A stretch of 64,000 bases of DNA. It comes from Dichomitus squalens LYAD-421 SS1 (lineage: Eukaryota > Basidiomycota > Agaricomycetes > Polyporales > Polyporaceae). Shown piece by piece: positions 11,616 through 22,200 of the stretch (position 1 is the first letter of the stretch; each line of letters starts with the position of its first letter). The stretch lies in NCBI RefSeq assembly GCF_000275845.1, contig NW_006766899.1, positions 337,326 to 401,325 of the forward strand, read 5' to 3'. The translations under genes and the position numbers were made by a program. The notes under the pieces were generated by a model that worked only from the letters and a program-made list of their open reading frames with translations, did no database searches and was not told the origin of the DNA.

Positions 11616-12598
11616 ATTTGGAACCTAGGACGAGCCCGCTGGATTGGCTCCGCGAGTGAGTAAAGAGAAGCTGGCTGGATCGCGGGGCGTCCGCGCTGAG
11701 TACGGTGGTGGTGGTAGCGGACGGAGTCGTGTGTTTCCGCGTTCCCGACTCGCAAGCGCTAACCAGTATCTCCCGGTCTTCCATGACTTATGCCGCAGTC
11801 TGACTACGAGGAAACTCTCTTCCTCTCTCCAAGACTCTCCAGCGATTAAGCTGCTGTGCTTCTAAAGCTCCTCCGAGTGGTGGAAGTTGGACTATGGAAC
11901 CTGCATAGTAACCTAGCACCAGCCCCAGGTACCATGTTACCCTTGGGCGTATTCACAGGTGCAGTGCCTTTTCCTCTCCGCTTTCAATCGACTTGGAAGA
12001 TCCCGAGCGAGGCTTCAATCAGTGGTGCGAAGATTTTCTGAGATCTCATAGGATCCAATTCTGGCATCAGGACATGGATATATACAGCAGATCATAAGAC
12101 GCGATGTTGCACGTATGCTCGTGCACCCGTCTCGATAGCTTTTCCGGGTTGATAACTCTGTATTTACGGCATTTACAGTGATGAAAAGAGTGACCTGAAC
12201 CCCGCTATTATCGTAAGACAGCTGGGCTAGTGGTGCTCCGCGGTGCTAGTCCTGTCGCCCAATCTATCGTTTCGAGGGCAGATCATGCACTGACATAGTA
12301 AGTTCTTTATCAGCTGGAGGGACACGTCGACTCATAACCTCGTACAATGATAGAAACCACTACGAACGAAGGACGACCACGCGCGGTCGGAAGGTCTCAT
12401 CTAACGACGAGCACAGTCATGTTATGTCTTCGTAGGATCAGATTGAATCATGCATATAGGGCAGCGACGGGGAACAACGGAACAGCAAGATGACCACACA
12501 GCATCCGGCACAAAGCGCACCTTGCAGATCTGGGGGTGGACAAGACTCAACGTTCAACGCTAATGGCACAGCAATGGATAGCCAATCCACATACCCGT
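11616..12598. other. intergenic region upstream of epsin
   Basis: Holds the epsin upstream region and the 3' flank of array copy 1. Bases 12500-12598 include a weaker version of the 3' flank shared with copies 2 and 3. No separate gene is seen. Confidence 0.45.
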
Positions 12599-13233
12599 CT
12601 ACTCTCCTTCGGTCACCTGGGAAATCCTCCACCACGTTGGCGGGGTCCCAAAAAGCTTGCTGATCTTATTAGCCCCTTCCTGAGTGATTCTTCTCTCAAA
12701 AGCCTCCCTGTCCAGTGGAAACAACCCTAGGACGAGAACAGAAGCGCCGACGGGTTCCTGTATTGAAAGAATCTGGTCTTTGACGCGCTGAGACACGACC
12801 CCGACATGGAGTTCGAGTTCATCGCATTTAGTGATCGCGCGAAGGTACAGGAGGGCGGGCCAGAGGATGGAGATGTCGTCTGGGTACCTGTTCCCGAATT
12901 CCTCAGGGAAGGAGGAGATCAACGCCTTCTGGACTCCGTCGCGGCCAGCGTAGAAGCCGAAATACATGCAGTGTTTCGCTCTCTTAGCCTCGAGGCATTC
13001 CTCGAGCGGCGGCAACGGGTAAGGACTGACTTGGAGATCGTCCTTCGATTGGTGCGATAATTCTGTCTGCGCGTGTGGCTCAGCTCCCGTTTTCGACTTG
13101 TCGCTATCCCGTTGTTGACTAACTTCGTGACGCTCCTCTAGCTATGCAACGTAACAGATCCCGTCTCATTGTAGGTCCATTTAGCAGGAGGACTCACCGA
13201 CATCGCTTGCATTTGAGACCTGAACGAGGACAT
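12599..13233 (-). CDS. orphan array family, copy 1
   Basis: First of three paralogues in tandem; I do not recognise the family. Two exons (13233-13198, 13141-12599) give 192 residues. Exon 1 codes just 12 residues, MSSFRSQMQAMS, and the intron sits at the same place in all three copies. After a polar, variable stretch to about residue 55, a conserved domain begins: VSPYPLPPLEECLEAK, then CMYFGFYAGRDGVQKALIS, LWPALLYLRAI, VVSQRVKDQI, LGLFPLDREAFERRITQEGA and TPPTWW close to the end. No signal peptide, membrane segment or known catalytic motif is visible, so it is probably a soluble intracellular protein. This copy is the most divergent: it lacks the Arg-rich segment before the conserved domain and ends RISQVTEGE. 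Confidence 0.8.
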
Positions 13234-13961
13234 GGCGGGGATGTAGGCAGAGTACCATAGCGTCGGTTGGAAAGGTTGCGTTCGCCGTATTGTCTACAAG
13301 CGATTTCCCACGGAGAGGCGTGTGGATAACAGCCCTTTCGTCGCTTCGGACCGCAAGTACATACTCATGATCTTTGGGCAGAGATTGAGTCTCGTACGAT
13401 GGGATAAACGCTTCTATGGTTTACATAACCTGTTCTTCCGAGAGTTATATTAGAGCAGACTCGCGAAGTTGCTGTAGCTGAAAGGGCGGACCCTGCGGTT
13501 TCACATGAATTCGAAGAATGGAGTCGAGCTCCCGCTATGCAATCCTACCCGCCACCATGTCCCCCTTCCCCGAGGTACTGTGTCGCAGCGTACAATCCGA
13601 CACGCATATTCACGAGCCCAATGCTGAGCCGGGTAGGTGAGCGACGTCAAGACATGACCTTGGGAGTCTGTTACTAGTACGACGTGGTTTCCAGATTAAG
13701 CACAGATGTGCCAGAATATTCAAAGCGATGCGACGTCTAGCTACCCTTACGATCACACGCACATCGTGTTCACGAACATCGAGCAAAGTGCCAGTATGCC
13801 ATTGCGATAGGTGAGAGGAGAGTAGCAACACGATGATGAGAACGGACACGGTCATAGAGGAAATCCCAGCAGAGCGCACACTACAGATCTGGCGCAGCAG
13901 GGGAATAAGCATTCGGAGCAAACCAATGATGAGATAACCAATCTACGTACCGGTTCCCCTC
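13234..13961. other. spacer between array copies 1 and 2
   Basis: Contains the copy 1 upstream region and, at about 13730-13960, the 3' flank of copy 2, which is similar to the flank of copy 3. A 103-codon frame on the minus strand with one hydrophobic stretch lies here, but it is not preserved in the copy 3 flank, so I do not call it a gene. Confidence 0.5.
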
Positions 13962-14592
13962 TCAAACAAGCAGTTGCGCCCCCCACCACGTTGGGGGCAT
14001 CCCAACAAGTCGGCTGATTTCATCAGCACCTTCCTGTGTGATCCTTCTTTCATATGTCTCCAATTCCAGCGTGAATAAACCGAGGATCAAGACGGAGGTG
14101 CCGACATCGTCCTCGATCGAAGAAATCTGATCCTTTACTCGCTGGGAAACAATCCCGGCATGGAGATCGATTTCTGCGCATCCAGTAATCCTGCGAAGAT
14201 ACAACACGGTCGGCCAGAGCAAGGTTATGTTATATGGATCTCTGCCTTTGAGCTGGTCGGGGAAGCGGGAAATCATCGCCTTCTGGAGAGCACCTCGGCC
14301 GGCGTAGAAGCCAAAGCACATGCACATTCCGCGCCTCTTGGCCTGGAGGCACTCCTCGAGCGGAGGTAATGGATAAGGACTAACTCGGCGAGGACCGCGG
14401 CGTGTACGAAGGCGCGTGGTCTTTTTCTGCACGTCAGCGTCGTCGACCTCTGCATCCTTTAACGGATGCCGTGGTTGGGCAGTGGTGGTTGGGGTCTCCT
14501 CGAGCTATGCAACATAAACCGGACTTGCATCAATACAAGAGATTAGGCAAACTCACCGAAAGTGCTTGCAGCTGAGCCGTTACCGAGGACAT
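13962..14592 (-). CDS. orphan array family, copy 2
   Basis: Second member of the tandem family, 192 residues from two exons (14592-14557, 14504-13962). Exon 1 codes MSSVTAQLQALS, nearly the same as in copy 3. Exon 2 has a variable acidic/polar stretch, then a basic cluster (TRLRTRRGPRR) that could act in nuclear targeting or nucleic acid contact. The conserved domain follows: VSPYPLPPLEECLQAK, CMCFGFYAGRGALQKAMIS, RFPDQLKGRDPYNITLLWP, TVLYLRRITGCAEIDLHAG, IVSQRVKDQISSIEDDVG, ITQEGADEISRLVGMPPTWW. It is much closer to copy 3 than to copy 1, which suggests a recent second duplication. Function unknown. Confidence 0.82.
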
Positions 14593-15468
14593 GGCAATGC
14601 TTTCGACGAGGTGCTGTAGCGTACGTGGACAAAGGTCGGGGCCAGGCCTGGATTTATTGACATCTACTGTTCCCACGACTAGGCGCTGATGTGATATTCC
14701 TCCGCAGACTCGACAATGTCGCCACGAACACCGGTAAAGTACTTGAAGGTTATCATCCCAGGCGAAAAAGCAAAGTTTATTGGTCGCGTTTACGCAGACA
14801 AACGTCCGTTAGATGGACTGAACTGTTGTTTCAGTCAAATCACGTCCAAGCTTAGTCGACACCATCAGCACGACAACGGCGAAGGATGGATGTCAGCTAC
14901 ACATGCGTAGAGTGGCAAGGGCAAGTCCTTCGTCACGCTCGGTGGAGGCCTAGTGTTCTGTGCATAAGGGCGCGAGCGGGAGAGAACGCATGTCCTCTAG
15001 GCCCATGACAGATTCAGCTGGAGGCACAGTTGAGGAACAGCACAGACGGGCCACAATACTCAACCATAGTCACCCTTACGATCACACGGACATTGTGTTC
15101 CTGAACACTGGAGTGAAGCGGACTGACACTAACACACTAGCATTGCGATAGAAAGCAGGAGAGTATCAATATGATCATAAAACTCGTCATGCCATAGGAG
15201 ATCCAAGCCTAGTGCAACATACAGTATACTACTTCATAATGCATGAGGTCATATCTGATGATGCATATCGCCGCAGAGGCTACCAAACTGGCGCTTCGTG
15301 CTCAATAGGCCGTCTGAACATGCATAGTGTCCCATAAAGCATACGGAAATGGGGGTACCGACCCTATGCATTATGAGGTAGTCTACTGTATAGATCTGGC
15401 GCAGCCGAGGAATAAGCCTTCGGGGGTACTCAATGTTAAAGTGACCGATCCACGTACCCGTTCACCTC
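14593..15468. other. spacer between array copies 2 and 3
   Basis: Contains the copy 2 upstream region (14593 to about 15050) and the duplicated 3' flank of copy 3 (about 15060-15468), which is split by the transposon insertion at 15222-15388. No further gene is seen. Confidence 0.5.
15222..15388. mobile_element. 167-bp MITE with ~23-bp terminal inverted repeats and TA target duplication
   Basis: The left end CAGTATACTACTTCATAATG and the reverse complement of the right end, CAGTAGACTACCTCATAATG, match with two changes, and the match continues through GCAT. TA stands on both sides (15220-15221 and 15389-15390). The equivalent flank of array copy 2, near 13883, runs through without this insert and so serves as an empty site. 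A TA duplication and short length suggest a non-autonomous Tc1/mariner-like element; no transposase is encoded. Confidence 0.75.
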
Positions 15469-16095
15469 TCAACAGAGCAGTTTCGCCTCCCACCACGTTG
15501 GGGGCATCCCAACAAATCGGCTGATTTCATCTGCACCTTCTTGTGTGATCCTCCTCTCATATGCCTCCACATCTAGCGGGAATAAACCGACAATCATGAC
15601 CGACTCGCCGACGTCGTCCTCGATCGAAGGGATCTGATCCTTCACTCGCTGAGAGACAGTTCCAATATGGAGATCGAGGTCTGCGCATCCAATGATCCTG
15701 CGAAGGTATAGCACAGTCGACCAGAGCAATGTCATGTCATATGGATCTCTGTCTTTGAGCTGGTCGGGGAAGCGGGAAATCATCGCCTTTTGAAAAGTAC
15801 CTGCGTCGGCGTAGAAGCCAAAGCACATGCACTTTCCGCGGCTCTTGGCCTCGAGACACTCCTCGCGCGGCGGCAATGGGTAAGGACTAACTCGGCGAGG
15901 ACGGCGGCGCGACGACCTGCGCGAAGACTTGTTCTGGGTGTGTGGCTCAGCTGTGCCCCCCGACCTGTCGCTGTGCTGTTGTCGGGGAGTAGCTGGGGCC
16001 TCGTCGAGCTGTACACGGTCATTGGTACAGCGACCATCAAGAAAATGGGGAGAACTTACCGAAAGCGTTTGCATCTGGGCTGTTACTGAAGGCAT
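15469..16095 (-). CDS. orphan array family, copy 3
   Basis: Third member of the tandem family, 191 residues from two exons (16095-16060, 16008-15469). Exon 1 codes MPSVTAQMQTLS. Reading straight through the intron is also open, giving a 208-residue frame, but the conserved intron position in all three copies and the GTAAGT donor favour splicing. A basic segment (SSRRSSRRRPRR) precedes the conserved domain: VSPYPLPPREECLEAK, CMCFGFYADAGTFQKAMIS, TVLYLRRIIGCADLDLHIG, TVSQRVKDQIPSIEDDVG, ITQEGADEISRFVGMPPTWW. It lies head to head with the Asp-run gene, about 340 bases away, so the two may share a control region. Function unknown. Confidence 0.82.
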   Translation of the reverse strand: MPSVTAQMQTLSVSSPHFLDGRCTNDRVQLDEAPATPRQQHSDRSGGTAEPHTQNKSSRRSSRRRPRRVSPYPLPPREECLEAKSRGKCMCFGFYADAGTFQKAMISRFPDQLKDRDPYDMTLLWSTVLYLRRIIGCADLDLHIGTVSQRVKDQIPSIEDDVGESVMIVGLFPLDVEAYERRITQEGADEISRFVGMPPTWWEAKLLC

Positions 16096-16432
16096 GACAG
16101 AAACGAAGCCGAGTGAAGGCTACAGCGTGGAGAGATTGGAGACGAGGCATCAAGTGCGCGTTGAAGAGGTCTTATGTGGTGGCTTCCCACGGTTGTTCAC
16201 GTGATTATATCAGATGAACCTTGCCTCGTTCACGTTTCCACTTTTGTTCTTGCTATTGTTTGCCCAAAGCGGCTTTCTTTGTTTGCCACTGCCAGATAGT
16301 CAAGTCCTTCTGTAGTTCTCGATTCAATCAATACCGTTTCTCATCGATGGCGTCCCACTCATTGGCAGTCATAAGACTTGCACGGCGCGATGGTATTCCA
16401 ACAAGCTTGTGTTCGTTCCATCCACGTTCATC
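16096..16432. other. shared upstream region of copy 3 and the Asp-run gene
   Basis: A 337-base divergent promoter region. No clear TATA element or repeat is seen. Confidence 0.4.
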
Positions 16433-16748
16433 ATGCCTCCTGACCCACGCGATATCTTCAGCCCCGATCCCATTGACTTATTCCACGTACCAGACAGCGC
16501 GCCACAAACACCTCGATCTGCAAATCCTGTCTCAGAAGAGGATTCCAGCCCAGTGGTTCGACCTCCAGGGCGACGACGTCGAGTCCCTCGCAATCCTGTC
16601 GACAGCGACGTTTCGGAGCAAGAGGAAGGCGGTAGGCAACTCGGTTTGCGGCTTGCACCAAGGGTTGGTTCTGTTGAGGACGAGGACGAGGACGAGGAGG
16701 ACGAGGTCGATGAGGACGCGTACAACGAGGATGAGTACGAAGAGGACA

Positions 16749-16779
<31 letters not shown>

Positions 16780-18303
16780 CGACGACGACGACGACGATGA
16801 CGACGACGACGACGACGACGAGGACCTTCCCCAGTTTCGTGGGTCGACGCACAACAACACGGAAAGCCCTTCTACCGATGCACTATCCACCCCTCCCTCC
16901 TTCCATGAACTGGCGCTAGAAGTACAATCGTCGCCCGACAACCCCGTCCCTCCTGTCTCCGCGCAGCATTCACCTTCGCCAGCCGCTGTGCCTCAGCTAC
17001 CTTGCACACCACCAGCTATGTCACATTCGCCAGGCGAGAGTACTATTCTCGTACCAATCCGCAATCACGAGTTTCCTTCGCTGTTGAGGGCTGCAGAACG
17101 CAAGTTGGGTTCGCAAATCGCGTCTGCTCTCACCAATCCTCTCGATGAAGCACTCAATTCAGCGACGTTCCAAACACTGCTCGAAACCTTCCTTTTTCCG
17201 CGCCTTCGCAGCCGAGATTCTGAGAATGGAGGATTCAAACTTGATCAATACTCTCAGCTTCAGGCTGTGGCTTGGCACTGGGAAAAGGATGACAAGAGGT
17301 AACATGACCACCGTACAATTTTTGCTTTCCCTGCTTACCTATCACGACACAGAAAGCGCAAACGTTCCTCTTCGCGCCAACGGGGTCGCGCGGATTTGGA
17401 TGCGGACGTCAGCAAGGTGAATGTCACGCTCGAAACGTTGTTGTAGCATTGCACTCAGTTTTCTTCTAGTACATCGAAGCTATCAAGGATCGACGCGTAC
17501 CAGATATGACGACTGTCGTGATGTTTGAAGAAGAGGTCCCAGTGCCAGGTGGCCATGCGTACCAGGTGGTTACGCATAGGGGCCCCAAGCTGTGCATCAC
17601 CGAGATCAAGTCGTTCGCTTGGTCGGCCTCCTCGGGAGATCGGGAGATGACTCTCAGTGGGGTGCTGACGAAGGCCCATCAACAGAACTTCATCGCCGGT
17701 CAGTACCTGTTCAGAGAGGACGAGTCTCTGGAACATATCGCCAGCTTCGTAGGCGCAGGCCCTGCCTGGTCTTACAGCGAGTTTCATAGGAATCAATATC
17801 CGCTCCTCGATTCACCACCGCTTCCCAACACCCATGCAGAATATCTCAGGTGGGAGGAGCGTGTGGCGGAGGAGACTCCGGAGAAACCAAAGAAGAAGAA
17901 GCGGAAGACTAGACGGTCTTCCGCACATGCGCGATTGGCGAGTTCGAGGGCGCGTAAACCGGATTTGGTTTCATCAGCTGAAGAAGGCACGCACGCTTCA
18001 GGTAGCGGAGTGCCCCCCAATAGGTTCCTCGAGGAAGCGCCACAGATGCCTCCCAAGGATAGTCCAGCGCTCCAGGCGATTTTCCGATCAGCTGGGCATT
18101 ATTCCAGACAGAGATCAGCCTTCCTATACGTCCTTGATCGCGATGGACGGACGTATGAAGCGTTCGACGTCATAGTCAAGCGCATTAGGAAGTGGTACAC
18201 CCATTCAAACGCCCACTATAAGTTGGACTTCGACAAAGACCCCTATGAAGAGGGCTCTTGCCCAGGTGGGTCTGCTGATATGCATGTGTCCAGTTCCATC
18301 TAA
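16433..18303 (+). CDS. unknown 587-residue protein with a long Asp run
   Basis: Three exons (16433-17298, 17353-17416, 17470-18303) join in frame to 587 residues. I do not recognise the family. The N-terminal third is disordered and acidic, with a run of over 20 Asp encoded almost purely by GAC/GAT at about 16750-16821, then a Pro/Ser-rich stretch. After the junction come basic patches (KRKRSSSRQRGR and, later, EKPKKKKRKTRR), which look like nuclear localisation signals. The middle part is better ordered (VVMFEEEVPVPGGHAYQV, WSYSEFHRNQYPLLD). The C-terminal part has SAFLYVLDRDGRTYEAFD and KRIRKWYTHSNAHYKLDFD. The start at 16433 is the first ATG in frame. A nuclear role is a guess from the basic patches. 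Confidence 0.72.
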
Positions 18304-19237
18304 CGAGCGGTGACCGGTGAACAGCGAGCAGGGGAAGGGCTCTCACCGATGAGCTCTGATGGCAGTTGGCTTTGGTATCTCGCGCGTCGGAGACTGCATG
18401 TTGTTGAGGAGAAAAACAGGTGCCCGTGTTGTATGTACAACAGTGTCCCTAGCATGGAAAGGTGAAAGGATGTCAATCTGTATCTTGTACTCGGAGGAGA
18501 CCAATGAACTGATACTTCAATTGCATGAACTACGAGCGGGGAATTCAATGTAGGAACGCCTTCCATACGCACTGAGAAGTAATATCACGCGTCCTCGGTC
18601 TTTCTTGGCCAACTTCAGGAAGGGTGCGTTTGCCTGATATATAGGTAGACATCCGTGGACGTCGCTGCCCCATAAGGCGACAATACGAAGTGAGACACAT
18701 ACACCGTCAGTGCGGCGTAGGGAGATCTAGTCAGCTGCGACTCGAATAGCACTCAGGCACTTTTGCGGAACCGGTAAATTGTAGGACACATGCAGCGAGA
18801 CGGGTGGGATATTGTTATTGGTCTGGGAGAGAGCAGCCTGGGCCCCTTACGCGCGAAATGTTGCCGATTGACAGGCTTTCCTTTCAAGATTCGAGTGCAG
18901 ACCATATTTCCTGGCGTTGCGGAGCAGGTTGTTGTAATCGTAGGCACTGACCAACCAGTACAGGAGTTGTTACTATCGGAATTGCGTGCCAAGTATTTGC
19001 ATCATACTCACAGTAATCGTCGAATAAGAGGTCAAGATACTTGCAGGGTACGTGAAAGGGCGGGATCAAATCCGAGTGTTCTCGAATAAGTTAGATGCAA
19101 TGAATGGTCTACACTACTAATGCAATAACTCTACAGTAACGTGCGAGAGTATCCAGATGATGCATCCATAAGAGATGCGATATATGTAGACACGAAAGAG
19201 TAACGAGGGTTACAAACGCAACTAAGTCCAGTCTCAA
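18304..19237. other. intergenic region downstream of the Cch1-like gene
   Basis: Two genes converge here, with 930 bases between their stops. A possible two-exon minus-strand frame around 19069-18886 (donor at about 19010) gives only a short peptide without known motifs, so no gene is called. Confidence 0.45.
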
Positions 19238-22200
19238 TTATAGATCTCCTTCCTCTTCTGCTGCTTCGAGCATCATGTCTAAAGAGATATCCAAATCAGC
19301 AAGGTTCCACATGATGCAGCACGCGTATGCTTCCTCACCTTGCCACATGGAATTCTGCATCGACGATAGGACGTCGTCGTCATCACCAGCCCGCGACTCT
19401 CTGTATATTGAGCCCTCCAATCTACGAAGTACTCATCAACATGTATGCCTAGGAGGACGCGACAGATCGGCAGCTCACCTGCTGCTCATGTCGATTGACA
19501 ACATGCTGACATCACTCGTCCGCTGCCTTCGCTGTAGCGGGCGCGAAGGCGTATCCAGCACATACGACACGTCGGGAGATTGTAGAATGCCTGGCGTAAT
19601 TGCCATTGGCGTGTCGTTGCCATCTAAGGATCGATGGATCGGGGTTTGGTATGGGGAAGTGATGTCTCGTGTCATCATCGGAGGCGTAGTGGGGAAGTCA
19701 TCGACGATAATCGCAGGAATATCTACAAGGATGATTAGCCTTCGTTAGGACACGGTGAGAAGCCTGCGGATTCACCTGGCCCGCCCATTGCCCCCATGCG
19801 AGCCTGCTCTCGTTGGGCGAGGTACCGCCGGCGGTACAAGATCATCAGCAAAAGTGACTGAACGCGGTCGAAGTCGACAAGATCTGTGACAAGCTTGTTC
19901 GTCTCCGTTCGTACAACGAGGTCCTTCAGTCTGTACCAGGCCAATCATCAGGTCAAGCCTCTAAGTGACCGTACACACAACCACTTACACGAGCGCCTCC
20001 TTGTCCACAATGAGCTTGTGATGAGCGAGCAGTAAGAGCATATTCGTGAATGAAATGCCCTTGCCAGGCTCGTGAGAGATTCGAGCCTCGTGGTAGAGCC
20101 GATTGTAGAGATTCTTCCTCCGCTTGATGGCCATGCGATCCATGTTGCTCAGAACGAGCTCTGTCTTACTGAAGTCATATCCTTGAATGATCTTTTCCGA
20201 CCACGAGTCCCGGTTGGCAAAATCCTTGGACACGGCCATGATTCGGGGAATGCTGAACTCCGTAGGATAGATCTTGACCTCGAAGATGCCGCTCAGTTTC
20301 TGCGATCGCGGTCAGCTCGACGACCAGGCAAATCATACTTGGTGGACACGTACTCCAAAGAAGCGCACGAAATTGTGGCGTTCCAAGTATCCTGTCTTCG
20401 GGTTGGCAAACTCGGCCCAGACCTTCTTGAAAGCACGCATCTCCTCTCGAGTGATAGATTTCGCTCCGCCGGACATCTGGAAAACGTAGTAGAAACTCTC
20501 GACGACAACACCAGTGAACAAGTTAGCGAAGATGTACTGAGGACCAAACGGGGTCAGAACGATACGCGAGGGTAGGACATGGCCCACTTACCATGCTGAG
20601 CAGATTCCACGCGATGAAGAGGGTGAACGCCCAGTAGACACTGCCACAATCTGTCTCTCCGGAAGCGGTAATGGTGCAACGAGGATAGTCCAGGGCACTG
20701 GGCGACGTCTGTCAGCATGCATCAGACAAGGAAGGCTGGAATGGTTACTTACAAGTCATGCATGTACCCGTTCCAGCCTTCTCCCGTCGTCATGAACGCT
20801 AACATGACTAGAGCGTTCGCCATACTGGAGTAGTTCTGGTTCACCGTCTCGCTTGTGTTCCACTTCGTCATGCTGAACACCTCAACAAAGAGGATCGCGA
20901 AGAATAAAAAGAGGATAATCCAGAGACCCAGCAGACTGAGGATGACCGGTAGACTACCACTGTTGACGGAGGCAGAATTAGCCTGGTATTTTGTCTACAC
21001 AGTTCAAGGTACGTACACAGCTGTCTTGAAGAGCTTGTTGAGACTGTTCACTCGCTGCACGAGCTTGAGCGCAATGCTTGTGATAAAGAGCTTCTGCAAC
21101 TGCTGAATAACGAAGCCACCTGCGTTGAACCGCACGACCAACGTAGTGAAAAGACTGCCCGCAGCGACCACGATGTCGAACATATTCCATCCGTTGGCGC
21201 TGTAACTGGACCAGCCAAGTCCAAAGAACCGAACGAGCACGTCCACGCAGTACATCACGGTGATAAAGATGAAGAAATCGCCTGATATAAGGGATGAGTA
21301 AATGGCCAGTCGACATGCGCAACACTAAGACTTACTCCGGAATTGATCAAGATAGTACTGTGGCGTGAATGTCTGTGTCCTGTGAGTAGTGAGGTGAACA
21401 AGGGAAACCAGTGCAGAAGGATGCCCAACACAAACATCAGAGCAATGACGTGCAGAGTGTACAGCACGGTCATCATCCGGGACCACCAGCCATGCTTGTG
21501 AACCGCACGGTCGTAGCACCACTGCCGGATACGCCATGTCGGCCGCTTCTTGGGACGCTTGGAAGGACGCTGCCGCTTGATCAGTTTTTGCAGGTCAATC
21601 CACTCCCGTTGTGGTTGCGTGAGTAGAGCGGAACCCGTCTTGGACGTGAAGTTGCCGATGATGATACTGGTATTGATCGTTAGCTCTCTTCCATCAGCTG
21701 CAGAACATTAGCACGGTCCTCACCTGACGAAAAGAGTGAAGATGACAACTCCCCCCATCAAATTGTAGAACAAGAAGAAGATCGAGTTGCCCAAGGACGC
21801 ATTCGTCTGAGGCTGTTGATTCTCGCCAGTGACGCTGGTGGCGACGCCCATGACGTCAACCCAACCCTCTAGGGACACGATCTCGAACAAAATGAGAAGT
21901 GATTGCCGGAAGGTGTCGAACGAGAACGTCGTCGAGGGCGCTGGGTTCTCCCAGACACGGGGCACCAAGAAGCTGAACGCGTTGTCGCCATTGTCGTCGG
22001 AAACAAAGCTGGTGGAGAACTCGCCAATGCAGTCGCTAATACCGGAAGCATTGCCATCATTGCACTCGTTCGTGACGCCTGCGAAGATATTCAGTCCCCA
22101 CACAGCGTACGGGATCATGTAGAGGATGGCAAGCAGAGCAGCGTCCATGATACGGACAATCCCCGAGATGATCAATGACTCGAAGGTCGACCGCATTTTG

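Noticed and set aside
13610..13921. 103-codon frame with a hydrophobic segment downstream of array copy 2
   Set aside because: The homologous flank of copy 3 has stops and frame shifts here, so the frame is not conserved after duplication.
16369..16941. Poly-Ser and poly-Val minus-strand frames
   Set aside because: These are the opposite-strand readings of the GAC repeat that encodes the Asp run.
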